Program-made: the position numbers and the translations under genes
Part shown: piece after piece, positions 25,163-37,008 of the stretch
How positions within the stretch are numbered: position 1 is the first letter of the stretch
Layout of the letters: every line of letters begins with the position of its first letter
The notes under the pieces: generated by a model
What the model was told of the DNA's origin: nothing
The model's input: only the letters and a program-made list of their open reading frames with translations
The model's database searches: none
Assembly (NCBI RefSeq): GCF_016801865.2
Contig: NC_068939.1
Coordinates: 90,602,879 to 90,666,878 of the forward strand
DNA from: Culex pipiens pallens
Lineage: Eukaryota > Arthropoda > Insecta > Diptera > Culicidae
Direction: 5' to 3'
DNA length: 64,000 nt

Positions 25163-26372
25163 GATCCTCTCCGATTTCAATGAAACTTTGTAGACATGTT
25201 TTCCTATGTGTATTTAAATATTTCTATAACTCGAAGTCGTTGCATCGTATCAAAAAGTGGTAAAAGACAAACTTGTAGGAAATTTAACGGGCTTTCCAAA
25301 AAACACTGAAAGAAAAAAACACGCCACTTTTATGAGATTTTTTGATTTTTAAGTTTAAAAGTCAAATTTGAAGTTGAGCACAGGATTGTTTTTTGTTCCA
25401 ATTTTTTTCTGAAAATAGCCCAAGATGTTACAAAAAGACTAACAAAAAATGCAGGATGGAGCAACTCACCTAAAAAAATACAAAAAGCATTTACTGAAAC
25501 TGTTTTTTTTTAAAGTGCTATAAACGTCAAAATTTTCAAAAGCCGAATACGGGAATCGATTCTCCAGTCAATTTTACATAAAAGTCTCCATATTGATCAC
25601 TGTCCTAAGTCCAATCCTTGTGAAGTTACAGCGGTTTTAAAAATAAAAATGTTGAAAAAAAAAATGGGTTTTCGATGGTTTTTGACAATTTCTATACGAC
25701 AGACTTGACTTGTCTCGTAAATATTTTTACCGGAAAGCTCGTCCAATTTCCCATAAGATTGTCTTTGACCACATTTCAATTTTAAGCTAATTGCATTGCT
25801 CATAACTGAAAAGAGAATATTTTTTTCAGTGTAGTTCAGTGGATGGTAGTAACCCGGATAGTAAATTAGCTCAAATCATCAAAAAACGAGTTATTTCGAA
25901 AAGTGGTCAGAGACAATCTTATGGAAAATTTGACGAGCTTTCCGGTTAAAATATTAACGAGACTGAAAAATCAAGTCTGTCATATAGAAATTGTCCAAAA
26001 CCATCAAAAAACCTATTTTTTCAACATTTTTATTTTTAACTTAAAAATTAAAAAATCTCATAAAAGAAGCGTATTTTTTTTTTCTTTCAGTGTATTTTTT
26101 CTGAAAGCCCATGGAATTTCCTACAAGTTTGTCTTTTACCACTTTTTGATACGATGCAACGGCTTTGAGATATAGAAATATTTAAATTACGAATTACAAA
26201 AATATTTAAAACACTTTCTCAAATGTCCTTATCGAGTAAAACTGGCTCCATATACACAAAAATGGCTTACATAAGCGTAGGATAACATGTCTACAAAGTT
26301 TTATTGAAATCGGAGAGGGTTGAGAAAAAAGAACCTAAAAAATTCCTGTTTTGGGCTGGAATTGCTCATATA
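25163..26372. mobile_element. Foldback element, family A (copy 2), partly deleted
   Basis: The left part (25163-25740) reproduces the left arm of the element at 1700-3110: CTCTCCGATTTCAATGAAAC, then TGCAGGATGGAGCAACTCAC, then CCTAAGTCCAATCCTTGTG. The right part (about 25890-26372) is the opposing arm, ending TTTTGGGCTGGAATTGCTC. The right arm lacks the portion corresponding to about 2500-2760 of copy 1. The symmetry is therefore incomplete. Confidence 0.7.
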
Positions 26373-26913
26373 TGAAAAACATTAAACGGGTTGTTTTGGG
26401 TAAAATACCCGAAGAATACAAAGTTAGGCAGAAGCTATACAAGGTAAATAAAAAAAAATAAGAAATAACAAAAATTAAGATCTGTCATTTTTTTTCGTAG
26501 AGCAAAACGTTCTCAAAAGTATCTCCAGAACAGCAAAAAATAATGTATTTTGGCCATTGACATGACCAAAATGACAAATCAAAATTTACAAAACATTAAA
26601 ACCGGTATCAAAAGCCCATCGCGTCCCTGGGGACTCGCGGTCATTCCGGGTTGGGGTCGATTCCGTCAAAATGTAAATGATTATGCCTGGAATCGTAAAC
26701 TTCGAAGATTGAAATAATTCCCATACAAATGGTTTTATGTGAAAAGGTCTTATAAAAATAGGGAATCCCATAGCTTAAATTTCTAGATTTGTTTTGGGGG
26801 CATCATTTCGACACAATATTACCTTAAATCTGGAGAAACATTTAAAAAAATGCATAAATAAGCATTTAACAGCTTGAACTATTTTGCAAATTCCGAGACA
26901 ATAGGTAACTATT
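26373..26913. other. Intron 1 DNA, nothing identified
   Basis: Mixed composition. The block 26590-26700 (GTCCCTGGGGACTCGCGG) has a short GC-rich palindrome. No gene or clear repeat border is seen. Confidence 0.35.
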
Positions 26914-26921
26914 GTAGGTAG

Positions 26922-29095
26922 CAAGGATGCCAGATGCACAGATTTGTATGTGTTTCACAGACATTTGAGCTTTTGCCAGGCATTTTTTGAGGTGCACAGA
27001 CTTTTAAAAAAACTTTATTAAAATAATATTTTGTCGAAATATCAACCGAAACTTATTTCGTTAATCTTCAAAAAACGCAAACGCAATGATGGATTTCCAT
27101 GACTGTTAATTGATATCAGTGCTGTTAAACGTTTAGATTAACGACGTTTAACTTAACGGAATCGTTAAAAGTTAACATAAACGTGAACGCGAACGGAGCC
27201 TACGTTGATCTTAACTTTAACGCGAACGGAGCACGTTAATTAACGTCGTTAATTAACGCGTTGATTAACGCGTTAATCTTTGTGAGGCTCCGACTTTGAG
27301 GGCCTGTATCTCCCAAACGGTAACATCTAGCGGGTTACTTCCAGTTGCATTTTACTGGCATTAACTGTGACTATGAGTTCCCGGTGAGGTAATTTGTTCA
27401 AAGTGGCCACCGGTTCCGGCAACCCGGAACATCCGTCAAGCATGTTTTTTAAAGTTTTTGTCGTTCAATCGTCATTTGAGCCAATGTTATGAGACGTTGT
27501 TTGTAGTACATAGGTATACTGACTATATTGGGTCAGTTCAGGGTATCCGTGGCCACTCCGGAACCGATTCCATGGTACCACGCAAATTGATCCGACGATT
27601 GTGATATTCAAAAGTCGACCTGTTGCTTATCAAACTTCGTATAGTTAAAATCATTAATCATCCATTATCATGCTGTGCCCTTTGACCCGATCGGCCCACT
27701 CCGGAACCGGTTACCGGTGGCCTCGGAGGAAGTGTACTGAGTATAGAAAAAGTCCTTTCATGTGACATATCAAACTTCATGAAATTGAAAGTTATGACCA
27801 CTTAGATGCATGTCAGTGCCTTATGATTCAGTATGAAGATTTTTTATATTATTCGGGAAATATTTCCGATGCACTTTTGTATTGGTTCCGGTTTACCAGT
27901 CTTTAAACTCCAGTGCGCTTGCAATTAGTAGGCTACAAGATGGTACGCAGTTGAAGTCCCATTGCACTGTATCCAAGTAGGCCAATTAACCAGCTGAATT
28001 CTACAGGTTTGGCACTCTCGCCGGTTACCATTGAAACTCGATCAGAGAGCCAGTAGTTGCTGTTTATTACGTCAATTGTCAAATTTGCCTAATTTTTAGT
28101 TCAAGGCCTCCCAGATTTTGTTATGGAACCACTTCTGAATGTTCTGTCGATGATTTTAAAACAAGCCAGCCAAACCAGTGTATAGCTAATATATATTTTT
28201 ATTAACATAAAATTCTTCATAAGACGTCGGCACTTTCTCTATGATGCAGGAGAAGCGAGAGGGGGGAGGGGTAAGCACTGTAGCCTCCAGTGACCGATTC
28301 CGGAAGGATCAACCCTGAAGACGTCAGTTTGTCCTTCGTTGGTTATAATTTTCAGTTTCATGAAGTTAGATATGTCACATGAAAGGACTTTTTCTATACT
28401 CAGTACACTTCCTCCAAGGCCACCGGTAACCGGTTCCGGAGTGGTCCGATCGGGTCAAAGGGCACAGCATGATAATGGATGATTAATGATTTTAATTATA
28501 CGAAGTTTGATAAGCAACAGGTCGACTTTTGAATATCACAATCGTCGGAACCATTTGCGTGGTACCATGGAATCGGTTCCGGAGTGGCCACAGATACCCT
28601 GAACTGACCCAATATAGTCAGTATACCTATGTACTACAAACAACGTCTCATAACATTGGCTCAAATGACGATTGAACGACAAAAACTTTAAAAAAACATG
28701 CTTGACGGATGTTCCGGGTTGCCGGAACCGGTGGCCACTTTGAACAAATTACCTCACCGGGAACTCATAGTCACAGTTAATGCCCGTAAAATGCAACTGG
28801 AAGTAACCCGCTAGATGTTACCGTTTGGGAGATACAGGCCCTCAAAGTCGGAGCCTCACAAAGATTAACGCGTTAATCAACGCGTTAATTAACGACGTTA
28901 ATTAACGTGCTCCGTTCGCGTTAAAGTTAAGATCAACGTAGGCTCCGTTCGCGTTCACGTTAATTTTAACGATTAACGGACGCGTTAACGTTAATTAACG
29001 TTTAACAGCACTGATTGATATATTTGAATTTGAGACAAATGCACAGACTTATATACTTTTATACAGACATTTTAATAAACCACGTGGCATCCCTG
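26922..29095. mobile_element. Outer hAT-like element, CAGGGATGCCA ends
   Basis: The ends CAAGGATGCCA (26922-26932) and inverted CAGGGATGCCA (29085-29095) match at 10 of 11 positions and have the CAnGG form usual for hAT transposons. The flanking 8-mers GTAGGTAG (26914-26921) and GTGGGGAG (29096-29103) agree at 6 of 8 positions, consistent with an aged 8-bp duplication. Repeated GCACAGACTT-type motifs occur near both ends. The body is occupied by a second element (27117-29013). No transposase frame is present. Confidence 0.6.
27117..29013. mobile_element. Palindromic hAT-like foldback, CAGTGCTGTTAAACG ends, 8-bp duplication
   Basis: The element is 1,897 bp. The ends CAGTGCTGTTAAACG are inverted. 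The identical 8-mer ATTGATAT flanks both sides (27109-27116, 29014-29021). Arms of about 680 bp (27117-27800, 28339-29013) are close to identical, with a 540-bp spacer. Next to each end lie clustered palindromic motifs (GTTAATTAACG, GCGTTAATC, GCGAACGGAGC), which look like subterminal transposase-binding repeats. The spacer has no coding frame. The high arm identity suggests a recent insertion or ongoing arm conversion. Confidence 0.85.
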
Positions 29096-29103
29096 GTGGG
29101 GAG

Positions 29104-29651
29104 GATAGCTTTTGTTTAAAACTTTGAATTTTGTAGACAATAAACTGAGTCTAGAGAAAATTGATTCTATTCGGATTTGTTGGCATCCACTTGTCTGAGG
29201 ACCAGCGACCAAAAGCGGCCGCTTTCTGGAAGTTGCTCTGTTTGGTCTGCTCCGATATTCACCGTTGAGCCGCCAAACGAACGCCCGGGATGTCCCTTTT
29301 TCCGTTACGCTCATTTAATCCGAAACCCCTCGAGTCGCACCGCTCTGCGCCACTCCTACCACCGTTGCTTGATCCGCACGTGGCCGGAATTATAAACCCC
29401 GAGGAAATCCGTACTCTCTCGGTCATCAGCCTTCCGCTCGAACGCCTCTCTAGAAGGGGCGTCGCCGTGAAGGGTCACACAAACGCCAAACCAGAGGGGG
29501 TGGCTCAGCTTGCAGCTTTTGGCATTTTGAAAGGGAACCACCTCACCAGATGGTGCCACTGCAGTGGAATCTCTTGAATCGGATGCAATGAGAATTGTTA
29601 TTAATGATTTTATTAAATTCGATGAAATAACTTTTCAACACTTTTTTCCAG
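29104..29651 (+). promoter_or_regulatory. Unique GC-rich DNA before exon 2, possible internal promoter
   Basis: Between the hAT-like element and exon 2 lies about 450 bp of unique, moderately GC-rich sequence. It holds TATAAA at 29391 with an initiator-like GGTCATCAG about 34 bases downstream, and several CpG-containing tracts. If used, it would make a shorter transcript reading into exon 2. The spacing is slightly long for a canonical TATA-initiator pair, and the call is speculative. The exon 2 acceptor (CTTTTTTCCAG) ends this block. Confidence 0.22.
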
Positions 29652-29987
29652 AACTGTGATGTGCACCTGCAGGCCGAGATCGAGGTGCTGAAGAACGCCC
29701 TGGCCGACAAGCACTCCCAGCTGGTGGCCATGGAGAATGCCTGCCTGGTGGAGAGTGACCGCCAGGTCGAGCTCGAGGACAGCATCATCGCGTGGCAGGA
29801 CAAGTACGAGCGGCTGTACGAGTCGCACAAGCGCGTCCAGAAGGTGAACCAGAACTTGGAGGACAAGCTGCTGAAGCTGGTGGACCGCAACGCTGGCGAG
29901 CGGGCCCAGCTGACCAGCGATGTGGCCACGCTCAGTGTGCGGCTGGCGCAGGCCAACTACAACGTCCAGAGTCTGAAGCGGGAGATT
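29652..29987 (+). CDS. TJAP1: TJAP1/BEGAIN-like protein, exon 2: coiled-coil domain (residues 8-119)
   Basis: The acceptor TTTTTTCCAG and donor ATT|GTGAGT bound a 336-bp, GC-rich, phase 0-0 exon in AT-rich DNA. The 112 residues are a continuous amphipathic coiled coil with leucine heptads (LQAEIEVLKNAL near the start). The motif NQNLEDKLLKL (residues 73-83) corresponds to NQELEDKL in vertebrate TJAP1 and BEGAIN. TJAP1 (PILT) was described as a binder of the guanylate-kinase region of human Dlg, and BEGAIN of that of PSD-95. A role as an adaptor at junctions, synapses or Golgi is inferred from the family only. Third codon positions are mostly G or C, supporting real coding sequence. Confidence 0.93.
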
Positions 29988-31793
29988 GTGAGTATTTACA
30001 GGTTATTTCTGCGTTTTTAGCGATTTCTTTTTAATATTAAACAATGGTATTTCAAACAAAACCTCATTCTAAACTGTGGTCAACCACGGTTGGCCGGTCC
30101 CCAACATATTCTGTTGCACGACGAGAATAGTTTAAATATTTGCCAGACAAACATCAACAGATTCTGGTTGGGTTGGGTCAACCACGGAGGGTTTGAGCCA
30201 CAAGCTGACAGCATTTAATTAACCATAATCCACTGATTGACCCATGTAAAATGGATTAAGACAACTTTAGAGCCTCAACCAGCCGCTGCTGGTTCTATTT
30301 ATAGGTTCTTGAGATAACCTCAGGGAGAAGATTATATGCGATATGGCAGAGTGGAATTCAATTTGTCATCGCTCTTGTGAATGAATTAAATTTCCCTCAT
30401 CAAAATTTCATCTTTCCGAGCTGACACAAAATTTATAAATTTAAATTTAAACCTCTTCTTTTCACTTTCGTCGCTTTTTTGCTGAACCAGAACCCAAAGA
30501 TTGAAAGCAGCGGCACTCTGTCAGATATCCGTAATTTAATCAAAACAAATACGAACCTTGAAACTTGTTCTGCTGTTTCCCCTCCCCCTCCCCCACGGAG
30601 AACGAGTTTTCGTGTGTTTTTCATTCTTGGGAAAAAATAAGTCACCCCCAAACCCATCCGAGTCCCGCCTTCCAGGGGGGGGGAATTGGATTTCGCTTAC
30701 GGCAGCAAGTATCCAGCAAGTGAAAAGTAAGTAACAAGTAAACCGTCAGAGTTGGAACAAATTAGGCGCAATTTTTCACGCTTGGAAGAAATTCTTCGAA
30801 ACGGTTCCGGTTCTGTTTTGGGATTTTTCCGGAGGAAATGTGAGCGTTTTTCTTTTCTTTTTAGTCCTTTGGAAGAACGCGAAGCATCCTAATGAACATC
30901 CCTAGCTCGCGCCCCTCAGTTTACCTTGCAAAGATGCTCAAAGCAGATCCAGATCCTCAAAGTTCTGCGTACTGCAAAATGGAAAATAATTGATTTTTCC
31001 ATTAAAAATCCACTTTGTTACGCTAAAGCATCCTCTCGTGTGGGCTCCAATCGTTACCATCAAGAAATGAATACTCAACTCGAGAAAAGAGAACGATCCA
31101 AGTCGAATAAGAGTCCTTTCGAGGGAACTGACTGTTTTTCATTTGTTGCAATTTATTCTATCGTACCCGCTTACTTCTTGAAACATTTCCCATTTTCCAC
31201 TTGCCTCCCCCGCCAAGCGTCAACTTTGTCTTGCCGAAGAAAATCAACATCAGATGGCTTCTGCAGAAAGAAGCTTTTCAATTTAGGATGGGTGGGTTGA
31301 GGTTGAGGGGTGCAAGATTAACGATTTCGAACATTTCCTGACCTGGAAGAATGTCGGTGATGCGGTTCGACGAGTTTTGCGCTCGGATTCGGAAGTGAAA
31401 AGTTTGGCGAGCTCCCATTGTGAGCTGGAAAAGTTGGGGCACCGATCTGTCTTGCCGTGTTCGTTGGAATTCGGGGGAATGTTCCGGGAATCTTGAATAA
31501 AGTTCCTGGAATTGTGTTTGTGATTTGTGGTTCAGTTGCTTTCTTGTTGAGCAATACTTTGCTCAATCAGGTGATAATACAGCTGGGATTGGGATTAGGT
31601 AACATTTATTAAAGTCAAATTTCAATAAATATCTGAATGAAATTGAATAGCAAAATTATTCAGAGCATAAGAGCTATTCTTCACAAAAACCAGAAATATT
31701 TTTCATTTGTATTTTTTTATTTTACTAAAACTTTTCAGGGGACTTCTTCTTATGAAGCCATTATGCATCATTGGATTGGCTATATTATAGGAT
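29988..31793. other. Start of intron 2, no gene supported
   Basis: Non-repetitive DNA of average composition with C-rich and G-rich runs near 30580-30680. The longest frame, 124 codons at 30926-31300, has no domain or splice context. Nothing more specific is seen. Confidence 0.4.
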
Positions 31794-32503
31794 GTAACAA
31801 AAATGACTTTTTGGCGGGCATTCAGGGGTTTGTTTCGGTGGGCATACTAAGCCCAAATCCCAAATATGAGCTTGATTGGACGTAACAGGAGCTGGCGCTC
31901 CGCCCTTCAATTTTAGAGGGGATTTAATCCGTAACAAAAGATTTTTTCAAAAATGACAATTTTTGAGGCATTTTGGCCACTGAAGCGTTTACCAAAAACA
32001 TCACTGGCGTGTAGGCCAGATCCTTGCGCTACTTTTGGTATATATAACAATGAAGTATGGAAAATCCTGGAGCTCGGTACAGACCTTCAAAGTTTGGCAT
32101 TTTTTCGAAAAATCGGCCCCGGCAAAATCAAATGGCGTCTCGGGCGTCGCGAGGTGCGACGCATATCTTTTTTGCCGGGGTCGATTTTTCGAAAAAATGC
32201 CAAACTTTGAAGGTCTGTACCGAGCTCCAGGATTTTCCATACTTCATTGTTATATATATCAAAAGTAGCGCAAGGATCTGGCCTACACGCCAGTGATGTT
32301 TTTGGTAAACGCTTCAGAGGCCAAAATGCCTCAAAAATTGTCATTTTTGAAAAAATCTTTTTTTACGGGTTAAATCCCCTTTAAAATTGAAGGGCGGAGC
32401 GCCAGCTCCTGTTACGTCCAATCAAGCTCATATTTGGGATTTGGGCTCAGTATGCCCACCGGAACAAACCCCTGAATGCCCGCCAAAAAGTCATTTTTGT
32501 TAC
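31794..32503. mobile_element. Near-perfect 710-bp hairpin (foldback, family D)
   Basis: The arms 31794-32128 and 32171-32503 are inverted copies with few mismatches and a loop of about 42 bp. Landmarks: AGGAGCTGGCGCTCCGCCC on the left and GGGCGGAGCGCCAGCTCCT on the right. Ends are GTAACAAAAATGAC and its complement. The loop (GGCGTCTCGGGCGTCGCGAGG) is unusually GC-rich for the area. Overlapping frames on both strands are mirror images of each other and not genes. No target duplication is clear. Confidence 0.8.
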
Positions 32504-32539
32504 ACTCTACTATATAAGTTTCTATAAAATTTTGGCAGC

Positions 32540-33362
32540 AAATTTACTAATCGAATTGGTATCTTCGACAAAGTTGTAGGTATTAGTTACGACTAGTCGG
32601 AAAAAATTACAATCTTAAAAAATATATAACAATTTTTGATTAACTTTTTACTTTTTTAATTTCAAAAATATTGTTTTCCAAATAATCTGAAAATTTTACG
32701 AATGTTTCATGTTTAAACATTGAAAATCGGCTCATTGCTCATGGCCACTATTTTTAAAATTTGGAAAACTGCAAATATTTCGTTAAAATCAAACTTTCGG
32801 TGGCTATATCTTGAAAACGGAGCACTTTACCAAAAAAATTGTAAAGTAGGTCAAAATTTGTTTTTGTTTGAAATTTCGATTTTTTTCAAAAATCTCTATT
32901 TTTTCAAAAAATTATAACTTGGCGGCTGATTTTTTTATCATACTTCTCTATGGCTCAAAAGTTGCGGGTTTTGGTCCTTTAAAACATATCAAAAAAATCT
33001 AGAAAATCAAAAAATACGTATTTTGGGAAATTGAGTTTTTGTGAAAAACCAAGTTAACAAAAAAATCGGCAATTTTTTTTCCGTGTACCTATTTTTTTCT
33101 CAATAGTCCTCAACAATACCTACAACTTTGCTGAAGACACCAAATTGATCAGAAATTTCACTCAAAAGTTACAGCTGTTTGACTTTTTACGTATCATTTT
33201 TGTATGGCCAGCTGCCAAAATTGTATGGAGACTTGTATGGGTGAACCAATGACACAAAATAGCTTCTTTGGTCATAGGGAAGACCCCCACAAAGTTTGAG
33301 CCAAATCGAAAAATACGAATAAAATCCATTTCCGGTTTTGGTAGAGAATTTCTCTACATAAT
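32540..33362. repeat. Single arm related to foldback family H
   Basis: Shares with 41906-44435 the sequences ACCTACAACTTTGCTGAAGACACC, ATTTTTGTATGGCCAGCTGCC, AATAGCTTCTTTGGTCATAGG and a terminal GAGAATTTCTCT. The module GACAAAGTTGTAGGTATTAG occurs at 32568 in one orientation and its complement at 33117. The partner arm seems lost. No coding frame. Confidence 0.55.
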
Positions 33363-36176
33363 TTGGAAAATGTAATGATGCTGTCAGAATAAGGCCAATG
33401 CAAATATTTTTCAAAGTTTTATTTTTGCTCTGGCCAAAGGCAAAAAATAAACCAAAAATTTCAAATCCTTAACATTGTTCCAAAATTTCAATGAAAAAAG
33501 TGTTGTAAAATGTTTTACATAGTACAGTTGTTTAACAATCATTAGCTTTACAAAAATCCATGTTCTGACGAAAAAAAAAATTCTTTTGAACCTGTGCATC
33601 GAATTTTCACCACTTCAGAAAATGTTTTAATTGTTTCAATCAGACTCAATGTCATCAACACCACAGGGAAATGCATTTTAAATTGTTTTCAGTTGATTGC
33701 ACGTCTAATTTCATTGATATTTTGAAGTTTTTTTTTGAAAATATGCATTTTTCTCCTGATTTTTCGAGCCAATATCGAAGGGCGGCGGCCAATTCCACCT
33801 CGGGATACAAACTCATAAAAGTTGGATCACGAAAAACGAAACGAATGCTTGGCTACGTTCTGATTCAGGCAGATTAAATATCGTTGAAATCAAAATTTTC
33901 GTCAATGTATCGCAAATAGTTTTTTTATCGCTATTTTTGAATTTGAAATATAGAAATGTTGGCTTAAAATTTCAATTTAAATAGATTTTTGTTTTTGTTT
34001 TTGCACTCACAAAAAAAAAACATTTATAAATATTTGCAGTGGACTAGTTGTTGGAAAATAATTTCGCTTGGATTTTTCATTTGTTACATTTAATTTAAAG
34101 GTTAATTTACACCGTCACATATTTTTTCAGATTTTATGTCACCATTTCAATATGAGAAAATACAAAATTTCCATAAAAACACATCCACATTCAACTAATT
34201 ACCATTCTTTACCTAAAAAAATAAAAGCAATAAAACTGTATTTTTCTTTTTTCTATTTTTTTTTCAAATAACGAAAATGATCAAAATATAGCATAAATTT
34301 CAATAAACGCCAACCGATAGATGTATTTTTGAGTCATTTGATTTAGAATAACGATGCTTCGAAATAAACCACATTCAACCCAAAAATAGATCATTTCCTT
34401 TTCCCTCACAAAATCAAACCGGAACCGCTCGCTACGGTTAAGTTCGCAACGCCAAAGTCAATGTCCATGTCCTCCGCTTGGTAGTATATATATCTTCTAG
34501 CACGTACGACACTTTTCCACACTTTGTTGATGGGAACCCCCCGTAGAGGGAAAACCATCAACCATAAAGAACGGAAATATCCACCGATTGATTTGTCGAT
34601 AAAAGCGCACGGCGCGTGTTGAAGTTCCCGAGAAAGCTTCATCTTCCTCTGCTTTGTCGTCTGCCTAACCTCAATATAAAACTACCAACTTCGAACTGTG
34701 ATGTCTGACCAAGTCCAACAAAGGAAAAGCAGGAAAACTTCATTCTCATCGCAACTGTCTCTGCTCGCCAGCGTGAGAGTGTGTGTGTGGTGGAAAATCT
34801 CGGAAAAAGCAAAAATGAATCCGGAACTATGAATATCTTATGTCAATTTCCCTCAGTTTTGTCGAATAGTTTCTTCTGCCACAATCTCTCTCTTTGCGAC
34901 TGGAGTGCCCTCCAGAACTGCCGCTTTCAATTCTGATCCTGGCACAGCCAGTTGCAAATGGTGCAGAACAATTCTGACCACGGCGAGTGAGCATCTTGGA
35001 AATTGGATAAAGGTTAAGTGCACGAACAGCACAATGTCTGGTCACGTGGACCAGTTTGCCGATGATGAATTTGCTTCACTGGGTTGGAAAATTACATCTG
35101 ATCGTGAGTGTTTCTAAGTGTTTTGTATGATGGATTGTACCCATTTGTCATTAGTTACGATCGAGTTGATGGTGCAATTCAGTAGAACTCTGCTTTTTAT
35201 CTTTGATGTTAATTGTATCTTTTGTTAATGTGACTATATTTCAAAAATTGTAAATTAGGTTCTAAGAACAAATTTTTTTTTAAATAATTGATATGTTTTA
35301 TTCCGTTTACTCACCAAGAAGCAGAAAGTTCATCAACCACAACCTTTCCGTGAACTCGTTATCGCCACCGGCGGCAGGGTTGATTTTGAATGTTGCCCTC
35401 CTTGCCCTGGGTCAGGTACCAGCTGATGGAGCTTGCTTTATTTGAGCTCTAAAACGCTTCCCAGCAGTGAATCTCGCAGATAATTAAACGAAACACGACG
35501 ATGAGCTTCAGACTCCCCTCAACTCAACTCAACCAGAAATTAGTATCTTCCAGCCGGGTAAAAACTTTGTCCTTAGTTTTCCGACAAATGGCGACATCGG
35601 ACGACAAGAAAGGATTATTCAATTTCTGCTCAGACCTCTTTCTCGTTTCTGGTACAGAACGTTCCATAGTACAGACTTCAGCTCAATCATTGTTAGGGTG
35701 GTACTACCTCCCCCTCAAGTTGGGCCCGAAAAGTAGATTGACGTGTGCCACAAGAGGGGTTGGTATCTTGGCGAAAATAACATCACAAAACCCCAAAGAT
35801 AAGAAACGACGCTACAGGCGCAACTTTCTGCTGGTGACTGGTTTTGTCGTTGAGGTTAGGGTTCTCGGCTGGGTCCCAGGTTCTGTCAACATTTTGGCAG
35901 CCCATCAACCCCACCAGACGACAACCGGCAAGTGCGTATACGTCCTTTTTGCCAGAAAGGTTGAGGGATGGCGTTGTCGTTGCGAGCTGTAAAATTAAAA
36001 GGAAATTTTAATATCATCCATCCTCTCACACTCTTTCCAACCAACCAACCCTGAACAAACAGGCTTTTGAGGCTGAAACGTGTTTTCCACTCGAACGCAT
36101 CCTAAATATAGCTGTTTATCATTAGCTTTGGAAGCTGCTTATCCAGCCAGTGCTTTTCCAGTGAATACTTTTAATT
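33363..36176. other. Intron 2 DNA, one exon-like start but no firm gene
   Basis: The part 33400-34400 is AT-rich. 34430-35120 and 35300-36060 are GC-richer and unique. A candidate start exon lies at 35034-35103 (ATG in context CACAATG, 23 codons, then a GTGAGT donor). It would end in phase 1 and cannot join exon 3 of the main gene, which needs phase 0. The 163-codon frame at 35501-35992 has no recognisable domain. Confidence 0.35.
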
Positions 36177-36982
36177 TGTACAAAAATACAAAAATACAAC
36201 AATACAAAAATACAAAAAATACAAAAATACAAAAATACAAAAATACAAAAATACAAAAATACAAAAATACAAAAATACAAAAATACAAAAATACAAAAAT
36301 ACAAAAATACAAAAATACAAAAATACAAAAATACAAAAAAACAAAAATACAAAAATACAAAAATACAAAAATACAAAAATACAAAAATACAAAAATACAA
36401 AAATACAAAATACAAAAATACAAAAATACAAAAATACAAAAATACAAAAATACAAAAATACAAAAATACAAAAAATACAAAAATACAAAAATACAAAAAT
36501 ACAAAAATACAAAAATACAAAAATACAAAAATACAAAAATACAAAAATACAAAAATACAAAAATACAAAAATACAAAAATACAAAAATACAAAAATACAA
36601 AAATACAAAAATACAAAAATACAAAAATACAAAAATACAAAAATACAAAAATACAAAAATACAAAAATACAAAAATACAAAAATACAAAAATACAAAAAT
36701 ACAAAAATACAAAAATACAAAAATACAAAAATACAAAAATACAAAAATACAAAAATACAAAAATACAAAAATACAAAAATACAAAAATACAAAAATACAA
36801 AAATACAAAAAAACAAAAATACAAAAATACAAAAATACAAAAATACAAAAATACAAAAATACAAAAATACAAAAATACAAAAATACAAAAATACAAAAAT
36901 ACAAAAATACAAAAATACAAAAATACACAAATACAAAAAAAACAAAAATACAAAAATACAAAAATACAAAAATACAAAATTA
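36177..36982. repeat. Octamer microsatellite (TACAAAAA)n, about 100 copies
   Basis: About 800 bp of an 8-bp unit with rare one-base changes or indels (e.g. near 36339, 36410, 36470, 36809, 36930). Because an octamer has no stop codon in several frames, it produces long open frames on both strands encoding periodic KYKNTKIQ or CIFVFLYF repeats. These are artefacts. The array directly abuts the inverted-repeat element at 37009. Confidence 0.97.
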
Positions 36983-37008
36983 CACAAGAGTATTTTTTTT
37001 GTGAAGGT

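Noticed and set aside
35501..35992. 163-codon frame in intron 2
   Set aside because: Longest non-repeat frame, but composition and residue pattern look random, with no recognisable motif and no supporting splice structure.
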